From UMGS75 sp964507405 (GTDB taxonomy: Bacteria; Bacillota_I; Bacilli_A; ML615J-28; CAG-313), in the NCBI GenBank assembly GCA_964507405.1, contig CAZDPJ010000005.1:1-64000 (forward strand): a DNA stretch of 64,000 bases, in the 5' to 3' direction. How positions within the stretch are numbered: position 1 is the first letter of the stretch; each line of letters opens with the position of its first letter. The notes beneath the pieces are model-generated. The model saw nothing but the letters and a program-made list of their open reading frames with translations. It was not told the origin of the DNA and ran no database searches. A program made the translations under genes and the position numbers. This document shows positions 40,928 through 48,748 of the stretch, piece after piece.

Positions 40928-42724
40928 ATGCTTTATTCTATTGAAAAATTAAAAAAGATGAATATTAAAGAATTAGAAAATTTAGCTAGTGATATTCGTA
41001 AAACATTGATTGATAATATAAGCCAAACTGGTGGTCATTTATCATCAAATCTTGGAGTAGTTGAACTTACTATTGCTCTCCATTATGTTTTTGATAGCCC
41101 TCGTGATTTAATTTTCTTTGATGTTTCTCACCAAACTTATGTTCATAAATTATTAACCGGAAGAGCCGATCAATTTAGTTCATTACGAAAATACAATGGA
41201 TTAAGTGGATTTGCTTCAAAAAAAGAAAGTATTCATGATGTGTTTGAAGCAGGTCATAGTTCAACATCGCTTTCTACTGCTCTTGGTTTTTTAAATGTTA
41301 AAGAAAATAAACCTGATTTATTTAATGAGGCAGTAGTGGTTATTGGTGATGCATCAATTGTGAATGGGGTATCAATGGAAGCTTTAAATTATTTAGGTTC
41401 AAAACAAAATCAAAAATTAATAATAATTCTTAATGATAATGAAATGGGTGTTTCGAAAAGTGTTGGTGGATTAGCTAAAACATTTAATAAAATTAGATTA
41501 AAAGGTCGTTTTAAACTATTAAGAAAACTTGCACCTAAGTCAATTAAACGAATGATGAAGACAGTAGCTTATAAAAATAATTTTTTAAGTGGTCTTGGAA
41601 TTAAATATTTAGGTATTATTGATGGCCATAATATTAAAGAATTAATTGATTATCTCGAATATGCGAAAAAATCGTCTAGTTCTGTTATATTACATATTAA
41701 AACTACGAAAGGAAAAGGTTATAAATTTTCCGAAGAAGATAAAACTGGAATTTGGCATAGTACTCCTCCATTTGATATAGAAAGTGGGACTCTTCTTAAT
41801 AAATCAGATCCTAAAAAAATATTTGGTAGTGAGATTGCTGATTTTTTATATAAATATAATGATGAACATCCTAATGAAATTAAAGTAATAACTCCTGGTA
41901 TGGCATATGGAAGTGGACTTGAAATATTTCAATCAACAAATAATAATTGTTTTATTGATGTTGGTATTGGTGAAGAAAATGCTATTTTAATGGCTAATGG
42001 GATAGCTGATGCGGGGATGATTCCAATTACATTTATTTATTCCACCTTTTTACAACGTTCATATGATGAATTAATCCATGATTTAGCAAGAAATAATGCT
42101 CATGCGATAATATGTGTTGATCGAGCTGGAATTGTGGATGGTGATGGCCCTACGCATCAAGGTATTTATGATATAGCTTATCTTAGTACAATCCCTAATA
42201 TTAAGATTTTGATGCCTCGTGATATCAATGAAGGAGTTCAAATGATTAAATATGCTTTAGAAAATCCTTCTTTATATGTAATTAGATATCCAAAAGAAGC
42301 TTTAAGTTTTACCAATAATTCTGTTTTCTCATATGGTAAATGGCAAATTATAAAAAATGGTGTTAATAAATATATTATTTCATATGGACCTAATTTAGAT
42401 ATTTTATATAATAATTTAGATTCTAGTCATATTGGATTAATTAATGCCTCAACAATAAATCCTTTTGATAAAGAGTTAATTAAAGATTTATTATTAAAAA
42501 ATAAAAAGTTATATTTTTATGAAGAAGTAGTTCAAAATAATTCACTTTATTCACAAGTATTAAACTATGTTAATGATTTATATTTAAATAAGGTAATTCC
42601 ATCTTATTATATAAAATCAAAAGCTTTACCAAATGGATATTTACCTCAAGGTTCAAAAAATGAGTTATTAGATTTATATAATTTAAATATTAAAAATTTT
42701 ATTAAAGAAGTAGAGGGTGATTAA
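40928..42724 (+). CDS. dxs: 1-deoxy-D-xylulose-5-phosphate synthase
   Basis: Dxs joins pyruvate and glyceraldehyde 3-phosphate, the first step of the MEP isoprenoid pathway, using thiamine diphosphate. HLSSNLGVVELTIALHYVFD, DVSHQTYVHKLLTGR, VVIGDASIVNGVSMEALN and LNDNEMGVSKSVG are recognisable. The usual GDGA...GGMAFEALN is changed to GDASIVNGVSMEALN, so the protein is a distant family member. ispA, usually next to dxs in Bacillus, is absent here. GAGGTG is upstream; recN begins just after the stop. Confidence 0.85.
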   Translation: MLYSIEKLKKMNIKELENLASDIRKTLIDNISQTGGHLSSNLGVVELTIALHYVFDSPRDLIFFDVSHQTYVHKLLTGRADQFSSLRKYNGLSGFASKKESIHDVFEAGHSSTSLSTALGFLNVKENKPDLFNEAVVVIGDASIVNGVSMEALNYLGSKQNQKLIIILNDNEMGVSKSVGGLAKTFNKIRLKGRFKLLRKLAPKSIKRMMKTVAYKNNFLSGLGIKYLGIIDGHNIKELIDYLEYAKKSSSSVILHIKTTKGKGYKFSEEDKTGIWHSTPPFDIESGTLLNKSDPKKIFGSEIADFLYKYNDEHPNEIKVITPGMAYGSGLEIFQSTNNNCFIDVGIGEENAILMANGIADAGMIPITFIYSTFLQRSYDELIHDLARNNAHAIICVDRAGIVDGDGPTHQGIYDIAYLSTIPNIKILMPRDINEGVQMIKYALENPSLYVIRYPKEALSFTNNSVFSYGKWQIIKNGVNKYIISYGPNLDILYNNLDSSHIGLINASTINPFDKELIKDLLLKNKKLYFYEEVVQNNSLYSQVLNYVNDLYLNKVIPSYYIKSKALPNGYLPQGSKNELLDLYNLNIKNFIKEVEGD

Positions 42725-42725
42725 A

Positions 42726-44405
42726 ATGCTTTCTCAATTAATTGTACAAAATTTCGCAATTATAGATAATTTATGCGTGGATTTTAAAAAAGGGTTTACT
42801 GTTTTAACTGGTGAAACTGGTGCTGGTAAATCATTAATTATTGATGCGATTGGTTTACTTTTAGGTAACAGATCATCTACTATGATGATAAGAAATGGTG
42901 AAACAAAAGCAAAAGTAGAAGGTATATTCGAAAATGTAAGTAGTTCTACTAAAGAAATCTTAAATAATTTAGAAATTGAGTTACTTGATGGTGATGTGGT
43001 AGTAATTAAAAGAGAATTATCTGTTACTGGTAAAAATTTAATTAGAGTAAATGGTGAAATTGTTACCTTAAACCAACTTGAATTAATTGCTTCGACCCTT
43101 GGCGATGTTCATGCGCAAGGGGAAACTCATAAATTATTTACCGAACATAATTATTTGTCTTTTATTGATAATGATGAAGTAAGTAAGTTAATTGATAATT
43201 ATTTAGTTTTAAAAAAGAAATATTTAAATACCTATAATGATTATAAAAAGGTCTTAGAATTATCAAAAACTGATAAAACTAATCTAGAGTTTTGGCTTTA
43301 TCAATATAATGAACTTGAAAAGGCTAATTTATCTATTAATGAAGAAAATAATCTTGAATCTGAACTTGTTATTTTAAATAATTTTGAAAATATTTATAAT
43401 AGTTTATCAAGTATAAAAAAAGAAATAAATGATAATAATATCTTAAATAGTTTTTATGAAATAATTAGCAATTTAGATAAATTAAAAAAAGTACAAACTG
43501 AATTTGAAAATGATTATGAACATTTCAATGATTATTATTATGAAATAGAAGATTTTGTTAATAAAATAAGTAATAAACTTAGAAACTTAGATTTTGATGA
43601 ATCAAGATTAAATGAAATTAATGAACGATTAAGTTATCTTAATTCATTAAAACATAAATATAATCGTTCAATTATTGAACTAATTAGTTTTAAACAAGAA
43701 TTAAAAGAAAAAATTGAAAACTTCGAACAAATTGATGATAAAATACTTGAATTAAAAAACCAATTAGAATTAGATTATAATGAACTTAAAACTTCAGCAT
43801 TAGAAATTACGAAACTTAGAAAAGACCTTGCTAAAAAGTTAGAGAATAATGTATTGGATACATTAAAAGATTTAATGTTAAATAAAGTTATTTTAAAAAT
43901 AAAATTTAATGACTATACATTAGATGATGCTTTGAATTATCAAGTATTTAAAAAAAATGGATGTGATGAAGTTGATTTCTTAATTTCATTTAATGTTGGT
44001 GAAACCCTTAAACCTTTATCAAAAGTTGCATCTGGTGGTGAAATGTCAAGGGTGATGCTTGCTTTAAAAGTACATGTTTTACAAAAACTAGAACTTTCAA
44101 CAATAATCTTTGATGAAATTGATAGTGGGGTAAGCGGTAGTGTTGCTGAAAAAGTTGGCGAAAAATTAAAAAATATTAGTAAATATTCCCAAGTTTTAGC
44201 TATTACCCATTTACCAATAGTTGCAAGTTTTGCTGATAATCATATTTTTATTTATAAAGAATTTACTGAAAATGCAACTTCAACAAGGATTAAAGAATTA
44301 TCAGTTGATGAAAGAATTGAAATGATTGCGGAAATGATTTCTCCAAATGATGCTACTTCTAAAAGTAAAGATTTAGCAAAATTAATGTTATCAAATAATA
44401 AATAA
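42726..44405 (+). CDS. recN: DNA repair ATPase RecN
   Basis: RecN is an SMC-like protein that holds broken chromosome ends during double-strand break repair. The start MLSQLIVQNFAIIDNL and the Walker A GETGAGKS (about 29-36) are clear. A long coiled coil (about 150-360) leads to a second half with the ABC signature ASGGEMSRVMLAL and the Walker B IIFDEIDSGVSG. ATG 42726 is preferred over GTG 42717 because AGAGGGTGA overlaps the latter. A strong terminator follows. Confidence 0.94.
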   Translation: MLSQLIVQNFAIIDNLCVDFKKGFTVLTGETGAGKSLIIDAIGLLLGNRSSTMMIRNGETKAKVEGIFENVSSSTKEILNNLEIELLDGDVVVIKRELSVTGKNLIRVNGEIVTLNQLELIASTLGDVHAQGETHKLFTEHNYLSFIDNDEVSKLIDNYLVLKKKYLNTYNDYKKVLELSKTDKTNLEFWLYQYNELEKANLSINEENNLESELVILNNFENIYNSLSSIKKEINDNNILNSFYEIISNLDKLKKVQTEFENDYEHFNDYYYEIEDFVNKISNKLRNLDFDESRLNEINERLSYLNSLKHKYNRSIIELISFKQELKEKIENFEQIDDKILELKNQLELDYNELKTSALEITKLRKDLAKKLENNVLDTLKDLMLNKVILKIKFNDYTLDDALNYQVFKKNGCDEVDFLISFNVGETLKPLSKVASGGEMSRVMLALKVHVLQKLELSTIIFDEIDSGVSGSVAEKVGEKLKNISKYSQVLAITHLPIVASFADNHIFIYKEFTENATSTRIKELSVDERIEMIAEMISPNDATSKSKDLAKLMLSNNK

Positions 44406-44406
44406 G

Positions 44407-44448
44407 AAAAAAAGTGGCAGATAAATTAACAATTATCGTCACTTTTTA
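44407..44448 (+). terminator. Rho-independent terminator after recN
   Basis: A long imperfect stem (AAAAAGTGGC-GATAA with TTATC-GTCACTTTTT) ends in a T run. Confidence 0.8.
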
Positions 44449-44488
44449 TTCGTATATTTAGGGAAATAATATAATGAAAGGAGGAATT

Positions 44489-45502
44489 ATGAAAAAAACA
44501 TTTAAAATATTTAAAACTATGTTTTTCTTTTTATTATTGTTTTCTGTATTTTTAACTGTTAATTTAGAAACTTTTGCTGAAAATAATAAACAAGTTATAT
44601 TAGGTGGAAATACTATTGGTTTAAAAATAGATACAGGAGTATATGTATGTGGAAAGTATCAAGTTACAACGGATAATAAAAAAGTATCACCTTGGAAAAG
44701 TAGTGATATAACTTGTGGAGATAAAATAATTGCTTATAATAATATTGATATTAGTTCTAATAGTGATTTATTAAATATACTAAAAAATGATAATAATGAG
44801 AGTGCAACACTTACACTTGAGAGAAATAATCATATTTTTAATACTAGCATTGATATTGTAAAAACTAACAATGAATCAAAATCCCTTGGTTTATATATTA
44901 AGGATAAGATGATAGGTATTGGTACATTAACTTTTATTGATCCTATAACTAATAAATATGCATCACTAGGTCACGGAATCTATGAAAATAATAAGATTAT
45001 TGATACCAAAAGTGGTGATATAAGAACTTCATCGATAGAAGGAATAAAAAAGTCGGTTCCAGGAATGGCTGGTGAAAAAAGAGCATCAATTGGTAGTACT
45101 ATTTATGGAACTGTTTCCGCGAATAAAGTAACTGGTATATATGGTAAAATGACAAATAATAAATATTTAAGTAATGAAAAAATTCAAATAGCATCACAAT
45201 CTGAAGTAAAAATTGGTAATGCTTTAATTTATACCGTTGTAGATAAAGAAAAAGTAGAATCATTTGATATTAAGATTACTAGTATTGCTCTACAATCATC
45301 AAGTAATATCAAAGGATTAAAGTTTGAAGTAATAGATGATAAATTACTTAATTTAACTGGTGGTATTGTTCAAGGAATGAGTGGAAGTCCAATTGTTCAA
45401 AATGGAAAATTAATTGGTGCCGTTTCTCATGTTTGTGTAGATAAACCTAATATTGGGTATGGAATTCATATAGAATGGATGTTAGATGATTTAACAGACT
45501 AA
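44489..45502 (+). CDS. spoIVB: SpoIVB sporulation signalling peptidase (S55)
   Basis: SpoIVB is secreted from the forespore and triggers SigK processing. An N-terminal hydrophobic segment (about 8-27) is followed by a PDZ domain (about 45-125) and an S55 protease domain. Catalytic His is in SLGHGI (about H162) and Ser in GMSGSP (about 298-300). ATG 44489 has GGAGGAA directly in front; ATG 44474 lies within that ribosome-binding site. At 337 residues it is shorter than the B. subtilis protein. spo0A follows, as in Bacillus. Confidence 0.9.
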   Translation: MKKTFKIFKTMFFFLLLFSVFLTVNLETFAENNKQVILGGNTIGLKIDTGVYVCGKYQVTTDNKKVSPWKSSDITCGDKIIAYNNIDISSNSDLLNILKNDNNESATLTLERNNHIFNTSIDIVKTNNESKSLGLYIKDKMIGIGTLTFIDPITNKYASLGHGIYENNKIIDTKSGDIRTSSIEGIKKSVPGMAGEKRASIGSTIYGTVSANKVTGIYGKMTNNKYLSNEKIQIASQSEVKIGNALIYTVVDKEKVESFDIKITSIALQSSSNIKGLKFEVIDDKLLNLTGGIVQGMSGSPIVQNGKLIGAVSHVCVDKPNIGYGIHIEWMLDDLTD

Positions 45503-45512
45503 TTTCCCTTAG

Positions 45513-45532
45513 ATATGACAAAATTCGACAAA
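45513..45532 (+). promoter_or_regulatory. Tandem Spo0A boxes upstream of spo0A
   Basis: ATTCGACAAA (45523-45532) is a perfect reverse-orientation copy of the B. subtilis 0A box (TTTGTCGAAT). Directly before it lies ATATGACAAA (45513-45522), eight of ten matching. The two form adjacent ten-base repeats in the 170-base spo0A leader region. Confidence 0.6.
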
Positions 45533-45619
45533 ATGAAGTATAAAACATCGTTTTTTAGCATAATTTAACTATTATTTATTCATTTTTAACATAATTTGTA
45601 TCTTTTTTTTGCGAATAAA

Positions 45620-45648
45620 TTGCATCATTAAACAAAATTTGGTAAAAT
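45620..45648 (+). promoter_or_regulatory. SigA-type promoter of spo0A
   Basis: TTGCAT (45620-45625) and TAAAAT (45643-45648, preceded by TGG) are 17 bases apart, 24 bases before the start. Confidence 0.65.
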
Positions 45649-45672
45649 ATTAGTGCAAGGGGGATATTTATT

Positions 45673-46458
45673 ATGCAGAAATTTAAAATTTTAATTGCTG
45701 AAAATTCAGCAGACAAGGATTCAAACTTAACTAATTATTTTAAGAAGGTAACAGATGTTAACATTGTGGGGACATGTTCAACAGCAGAAAATTTATTTAA
45801 TGTATTGAAAGTAACTGATGTCGATGTTTTATTAATTGATTTATTTATACCTAATTTTGATGGTGTAAAATTTTTAGAAGAATTACAAGATCGTGAAGCT
45901 GAATTTAACTTACCAAAGCGTACAATTGTTGTTACACAATTTGTAAGTGGATTTATTAATGCGAAGTTAAATAATTTGGGTGTAGATTATATGGTAATGA
46001 AACCAATTAATTTTGAAAATTTATATAACTTGATGATTGGAATGCTTAGAGAACCTTATAAAATACAAGATGATGATTTTGACCCAGATTTAGATAGCGA
46101 AATTACTGATATCTTACATGAAGTTGGAGTTCCAGCACATATTAAAGGATACTTATATCTTCGAGAAGCAATTATGCTTTGTTATAAAAATGTTGATATG
46201 TTAGGAGCAATAACTAAATGTTTATATCCTGAAGTGGCTCATCATTTTTGTACAACATCTTCAAGAGTCGAAAGAGCAATTAGACATGCAATTGAAATTG
46301 CTTGGGTTAGAGGTAATGTAGATACTATTAGTGATATTTTTAGTTATACGATAAGCTATAATAAATCAAAACCTACTAATTCTGAGTTTATTGCAATGAT
46401 TTCTGATCGTTTACGTATTGAACATCGTAAACAAAAGAAAATGCGATATATTGCATAA
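45673..46458 (+). CDS. spo0A: Sporulation master regulator Spo0A
   Basis: Residues 1-125 form a receiver domain with the phosphorylation site D56 and conserved T88 and K110. Residues about 150-261 form the DNA-binding domain HEVGVPAHIKGYLYLREAIM, TTSSRVERAIRHAIEIAW and SKPTNSEFIAMISDRLRIEH, nearly identical to Spo0A of other spore formers. The usual acidic pair D10-D11 reads E10-N11, which could alter Mg2+ binding and phosphorylation. An upstream tandem 0A box suggests autoregulation. GGGGGATA is the ribosome-binding site. Confidence 0.95.
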   Translation: MQKFKILIAENSADKDSNLTNYFKKVTDVNIVGTCSTAENLFNVLKVTDVDVLLIDLFIPNFDGVKFLEELQDREAEFNLPKRTIVVTQFVSGFINAKLNNLGVDYMVMKPINFENLYNLMIGMLREPYKIQDDDFDPDLDSEITDILHEVGVPAHIKGYLYLREAIMLCYKNVDMLGAITKCLYPEVAHHFCTTSSRVERAIRHAIEIAWVRGNVDTISDIFSYTISYNKSKPTNSEFIAMISDRLRIEHRKQKKMRYIA

Positions 46459-46460
46459 AA

Positions 46461-46490
46461 AAGAGGTACATCGTAAGATGTACCCTTATT
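46461..46490. terminator. Bidirectional terminator after spo0A
   Basis: GGTACATC pairs with GATGTACC around a GTAA loop. The T tail is better on the minus strand (TCTTTTTT), serving the convergent small gene. Confidence 0.7.
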
Positions 46491-46504
46491 TACATAAAAT
46501 TAGA

Positions 46505-46720
46505 TTATTGAGCAGCTTGTACTAAAACGATAACTAAACTAGCAATAATACTAATTATCATAGCAAAAGCTAGGAAAGCAATAACAATTTTACCTAATAA
46601 AGTTTTAGAAGGTGCTTTTGTAATGATTACTTCATTTTTTCCATCTGCTGTTTCTTTAACAATAATTGTTTTTTGTTTCTTTTCTTTTGGTTGCTTTTTA
46701 TTATTCTTTTTATTACTCAT
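46505..46720 (-). CDS. Small basic single-helix membrane protein, unknown
   Basis: A 71-residue protein. It has a very Lys-rich N-terminal part (MSNKKNNKKQPKEKKQK), a short acidic/beta stretch (ETADGKNEVIITKAP), and one membrane helix (about 44-67) ending in QAAQ. It would sit in the membrane with its basic tail inside. AGGAG precedes the ATG. It lies convergent to spo0A and divergent from dinB. Small DUF4044-like proteins have this plan, but I do not assign one. Confidence 0.6.
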   Translation of the reverse strand: MSNKKNNKKQPKEKKQKTIIVKETADGKNEVIITKAPSKTLLGKIVIAFLAFAMIISIIASLVIVLVQAAQ

Positions 46721-46794
46721 AGGTTTCTCCTCATAATTAATATATTATTTTACTATATTATATCATAATTTTTAAAAAAAAGGGTGGTGATAGC

Positions 46795-48036
46795 ATTAAA
46801 AAAAATAGAATTATTTTTCATATTGACATGAATTGCTTTTTTGCAAGTTGTGAAATTGCTGAAAATCCTGAATTAGAAGGTAAAATTTTTGCAGTTGGTC
46901 ATAACGGAAACGATCGTAAAGGTATCATTTTAGCATCAACTTATGAAGCAAGAAAATTTGGAATTCACGCTGCAATGCCTGTAGCAGAAGCACTTCGTAG
47001 ATGTCCTAATTTAATACTAGTTGAACCTAGAATGAATATTTATAGTGATTATTCAAGAAGATTTTTCGATTATTTTTTATCGATTACACCACTTGTTGAA
47101 CCTGGTAGTATTGATGAGGCATATCTTGATGTTACTGATGTATGTGCTCCATCTTTAATTGTTGATTTAGCTAAAAATATTCAAAATGATTTATTAGAAA
47201 TGTTTAATTTACCATGTAGTATTGGAATTGCTCCAAACAAGTTTTTAGCAAAAATGGCTTCTGATATGAAAAAACCACTAGGAATTACAGTTTTAAGAAA
47301 AAGAGAAATTGATAAATTGCTTTGGGTACTTCCAATTAGCGATATGTTTGGGGTTGGCAAGAAGAGCTTAGATAGTTTTAAGGCATTAGGCATTAATACA
47401 ATTGGTGATTTAGCAACTTATAAAGATTTAAAGTTATTATCTGATGTACTTGGAAAAAACAATGCTGAAAACTTATATGCCCATGCTAATGGAGAAGGTA
47501 GTAATGAAATTGATGTCACTAGATTTAATGAAGTTAGTTCGATTAGTCTTTCTCAAACTTTAGATAATGATGAATATGATGTTTCTAAAATGAAATTGAT
47601 TTTAAAAATATTATCTAATGCATTATCAACAAGACTTGAAAAAGCAAATATTTCAGCATCAACTTTTGCAATTCAAATTAAATATTTTAATTTTAAACAA
47701 ACATCAAAAAGTAAAACCTTTAAAGAACCGATAAAAGAAGCGAGTAAAATATCAGAAATTATATTAGATTTGTTTGAAGATTTATATGAAACCGATATTC
47801 CAGTACGTTTATTTGGTGTAGGAGCAAGTAAATTTGTTGAATCAAAAAATGAAATTAAACAATTATCGCTTTTTGATAAATTAGATGAGGAAGAAAAAGA
47901 ATATAGTGTAAATAACTTGTTAAAAGAAATTAATAAATCAATCGGATTTGAAATTATTAAAAAAGGAGTAAAAATAGATAGTACAAATCTTAATAATGAT
48001 GATAAAAATTGGCGCAATAAAATAAATAATATTTAA
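46795..48036 (+). CDS. dinB: DNA polymerase IV (Y family), apparently with AUU start
   Basis: A translesion polymerase. The catalytic start motif FHIDMNCFFASCE, the second acid pair in PGSIDEAYLDVT, and the helix-hairpin-helix DMFGVGKKSLDSFKALGINTI are intact. The first ATG (46828) would remove the catalytic Asp of HID, so translation must begin earlier. The upstream frame has no ATG, GTG or TTG. It has ATT at 46795 with an almost perfect Shine-Dalgarno (AGGGTGGTGAT, 46781-46791) at seven-base spacing from its GGTGG core. AUU initiation is therefore likely. The end of the protein (about 350-413) is a family-typical tail. Confidence 0.85.
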   Translation: MKKNRIIFHIDMNCFFASCEIAENPELEGKIFAVGHNGNDRKGIILASTYEARKFGIHAAMPVAEALRRCPNLILVEPRMNIYSDYSRRFFDYFLSITPLVEPGSIDEAYLDVTDVCAPSLIVDLAKNIQNDLLEMFNLPCSIGIAPNKFLAKMASDMKKPLGITVLRKREIDKLLWVLPISDMFGVGKKSLDSFKALGINTIGDLATYKDLKLLSDVLGKNNAENLYAHANGEGSNEIDVTRFNEVSSISLSQTLDNDEYDVSKMKLILKILSNALSTRLEKANISASTFAIQIKYFNFKQTSKSKTFKEPIKEASKISEIILDLFEDLYETDIPVRLFGVGASKFVESKNEIKQLSLFDKLDEEEKEYSVNNLLKEINKSIGFEIIKKGVKIDSTNLNNDDKNWRNKINNI

Positions 48037-48042
48037 GTTAAT

Positions 48043-48083
48043 AAGAATTAATATTTTACTATAATATTAGTTCTTTTTTCTTT
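48043..48083 (+). terminator. Rho-independent terminator after dinB
   Basis: A 13-base-pair stem (48043-48055 with 48063-48075, one G-T pair) is followed by a T-rich tail. Confidence 0.75.
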
Positions 48084-48098
48084 AATAATGTAATTATT

Positions 48099-48126
48099 TT
48101 GACAAATAAATAAAAATAACTATAAT
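48099..48126 (+). promoter_or_regulatory. SigA-type promoter of the regulator-pot operon
   Basis: TTGACA (48099-48104) and TATAAT (48121-48126) are 16 bases apart and match the consensus exactly. Confidence 0.85.
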
Positions 48127-48145
48127 AATATAGTATACATTTACT

Positions 48146-48178
48146 AAACTTTTAGTTTACATTTATTTATATTGTAAA
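48146..48178. promoter_or_regulatory. Possible operator of the HTH-cupin regulator
   Basis: Two inverted repeats lie between the promoter and the gene: AAACT-TTT-AGTTT (48146-48158) and TTTACA-11 bases-TGTAAA (48156-48178). Their location just downstream of the transcription start suits repression by the next gene's product. Confidence 0.4.
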
Positions 48179-48202
48179 TAAAACAAATAAGGTGGTGAAT
48201 TT

Positions 48203-48733
48203 ATGAGTATTGGAAGTAAACTCAAAGCGTTAAGGACTTATTGTGGACTTACTCAAGAAGAACTGGCAGATAGATGTGAATTAACTAAAGGTTACATTTC
48301 ACAATTAGAAAATGATTTAACTAGTCCATCTATAAGTACTTTAACTGATATTTTAACAATTCTAGGAAGTAATTTAAAGAATTTCTTTAGTGATGAAGAT
48401 GAAAAAATAAAATATTCAGTTGATGATTATTTTGTTAAAAAGACGGAGGAATATAAAATAACATGGTTAATTCCAAATAGTCAGAAAAATGAAATGGAAC
48501 CAATTTTATTTGAACTTGAACCAAATGCATGTAGTGATACAGATATGCCTCATGAAGGTCAAGAATTTGGTTATATTGTCAAAGGTGAAGTAATGGTTGT
48601 TTATGGTAATTGTAAGGAAAAATTAAAAGCAGGTGAAAGCTTTTATTTTACTACAGATAAAAATCATTATATAAAGAATATGACAAATGAAAAAGCAACA
48701 ATAATTTGGGTTAGTAGCCCACCTAATTTTTAA
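48203..48733 (+). CDS. HTH-cupin transcriptional regulator, PuuR-like
   Basis: An N-terminal helix-turn-helix (LKALRTYCGLTQEELADRCE, TKGYISQLENDLTSPSISTL, residues about 6-62) is joined to a C-terminal cupin domain (about 105-175, PHEGQEFGYIVKGEVMVVYG) that may bind a small ligand. This is the plan of PuuR and of regulators found in front of polyamine importers. It starts the pot operon and is followed by potA after 15 bases. Polyamine sensing is therefore likely but inferred. GGTGGTG is the ribosome-binding site. Confidence 0.85.
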   Translation: MSIGSKLKALRTYCGLTQEELADRCELTKGYISQLENDLTSPSISTLTDILTILGSNLKNFFSDEDEKIKYSVDDYFVKKTEEYKITWLIPNSQKNEMEPILFELEPNACSDTDMPHEGQEFGYIVKGEVMVVYGNCKEKLKAGESFYFTTDKNHYIKNMTNEKATIIWVSSPPNF

Positions 48734-48748
48734 AATATGAGGTAGAAT

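Noticed and set aside
44474..44488. ATG 44474 as start of spoIVB
   Set aside because: This ATG is part of the AAAGGAGG ribosome-binding site of ATG 44489.
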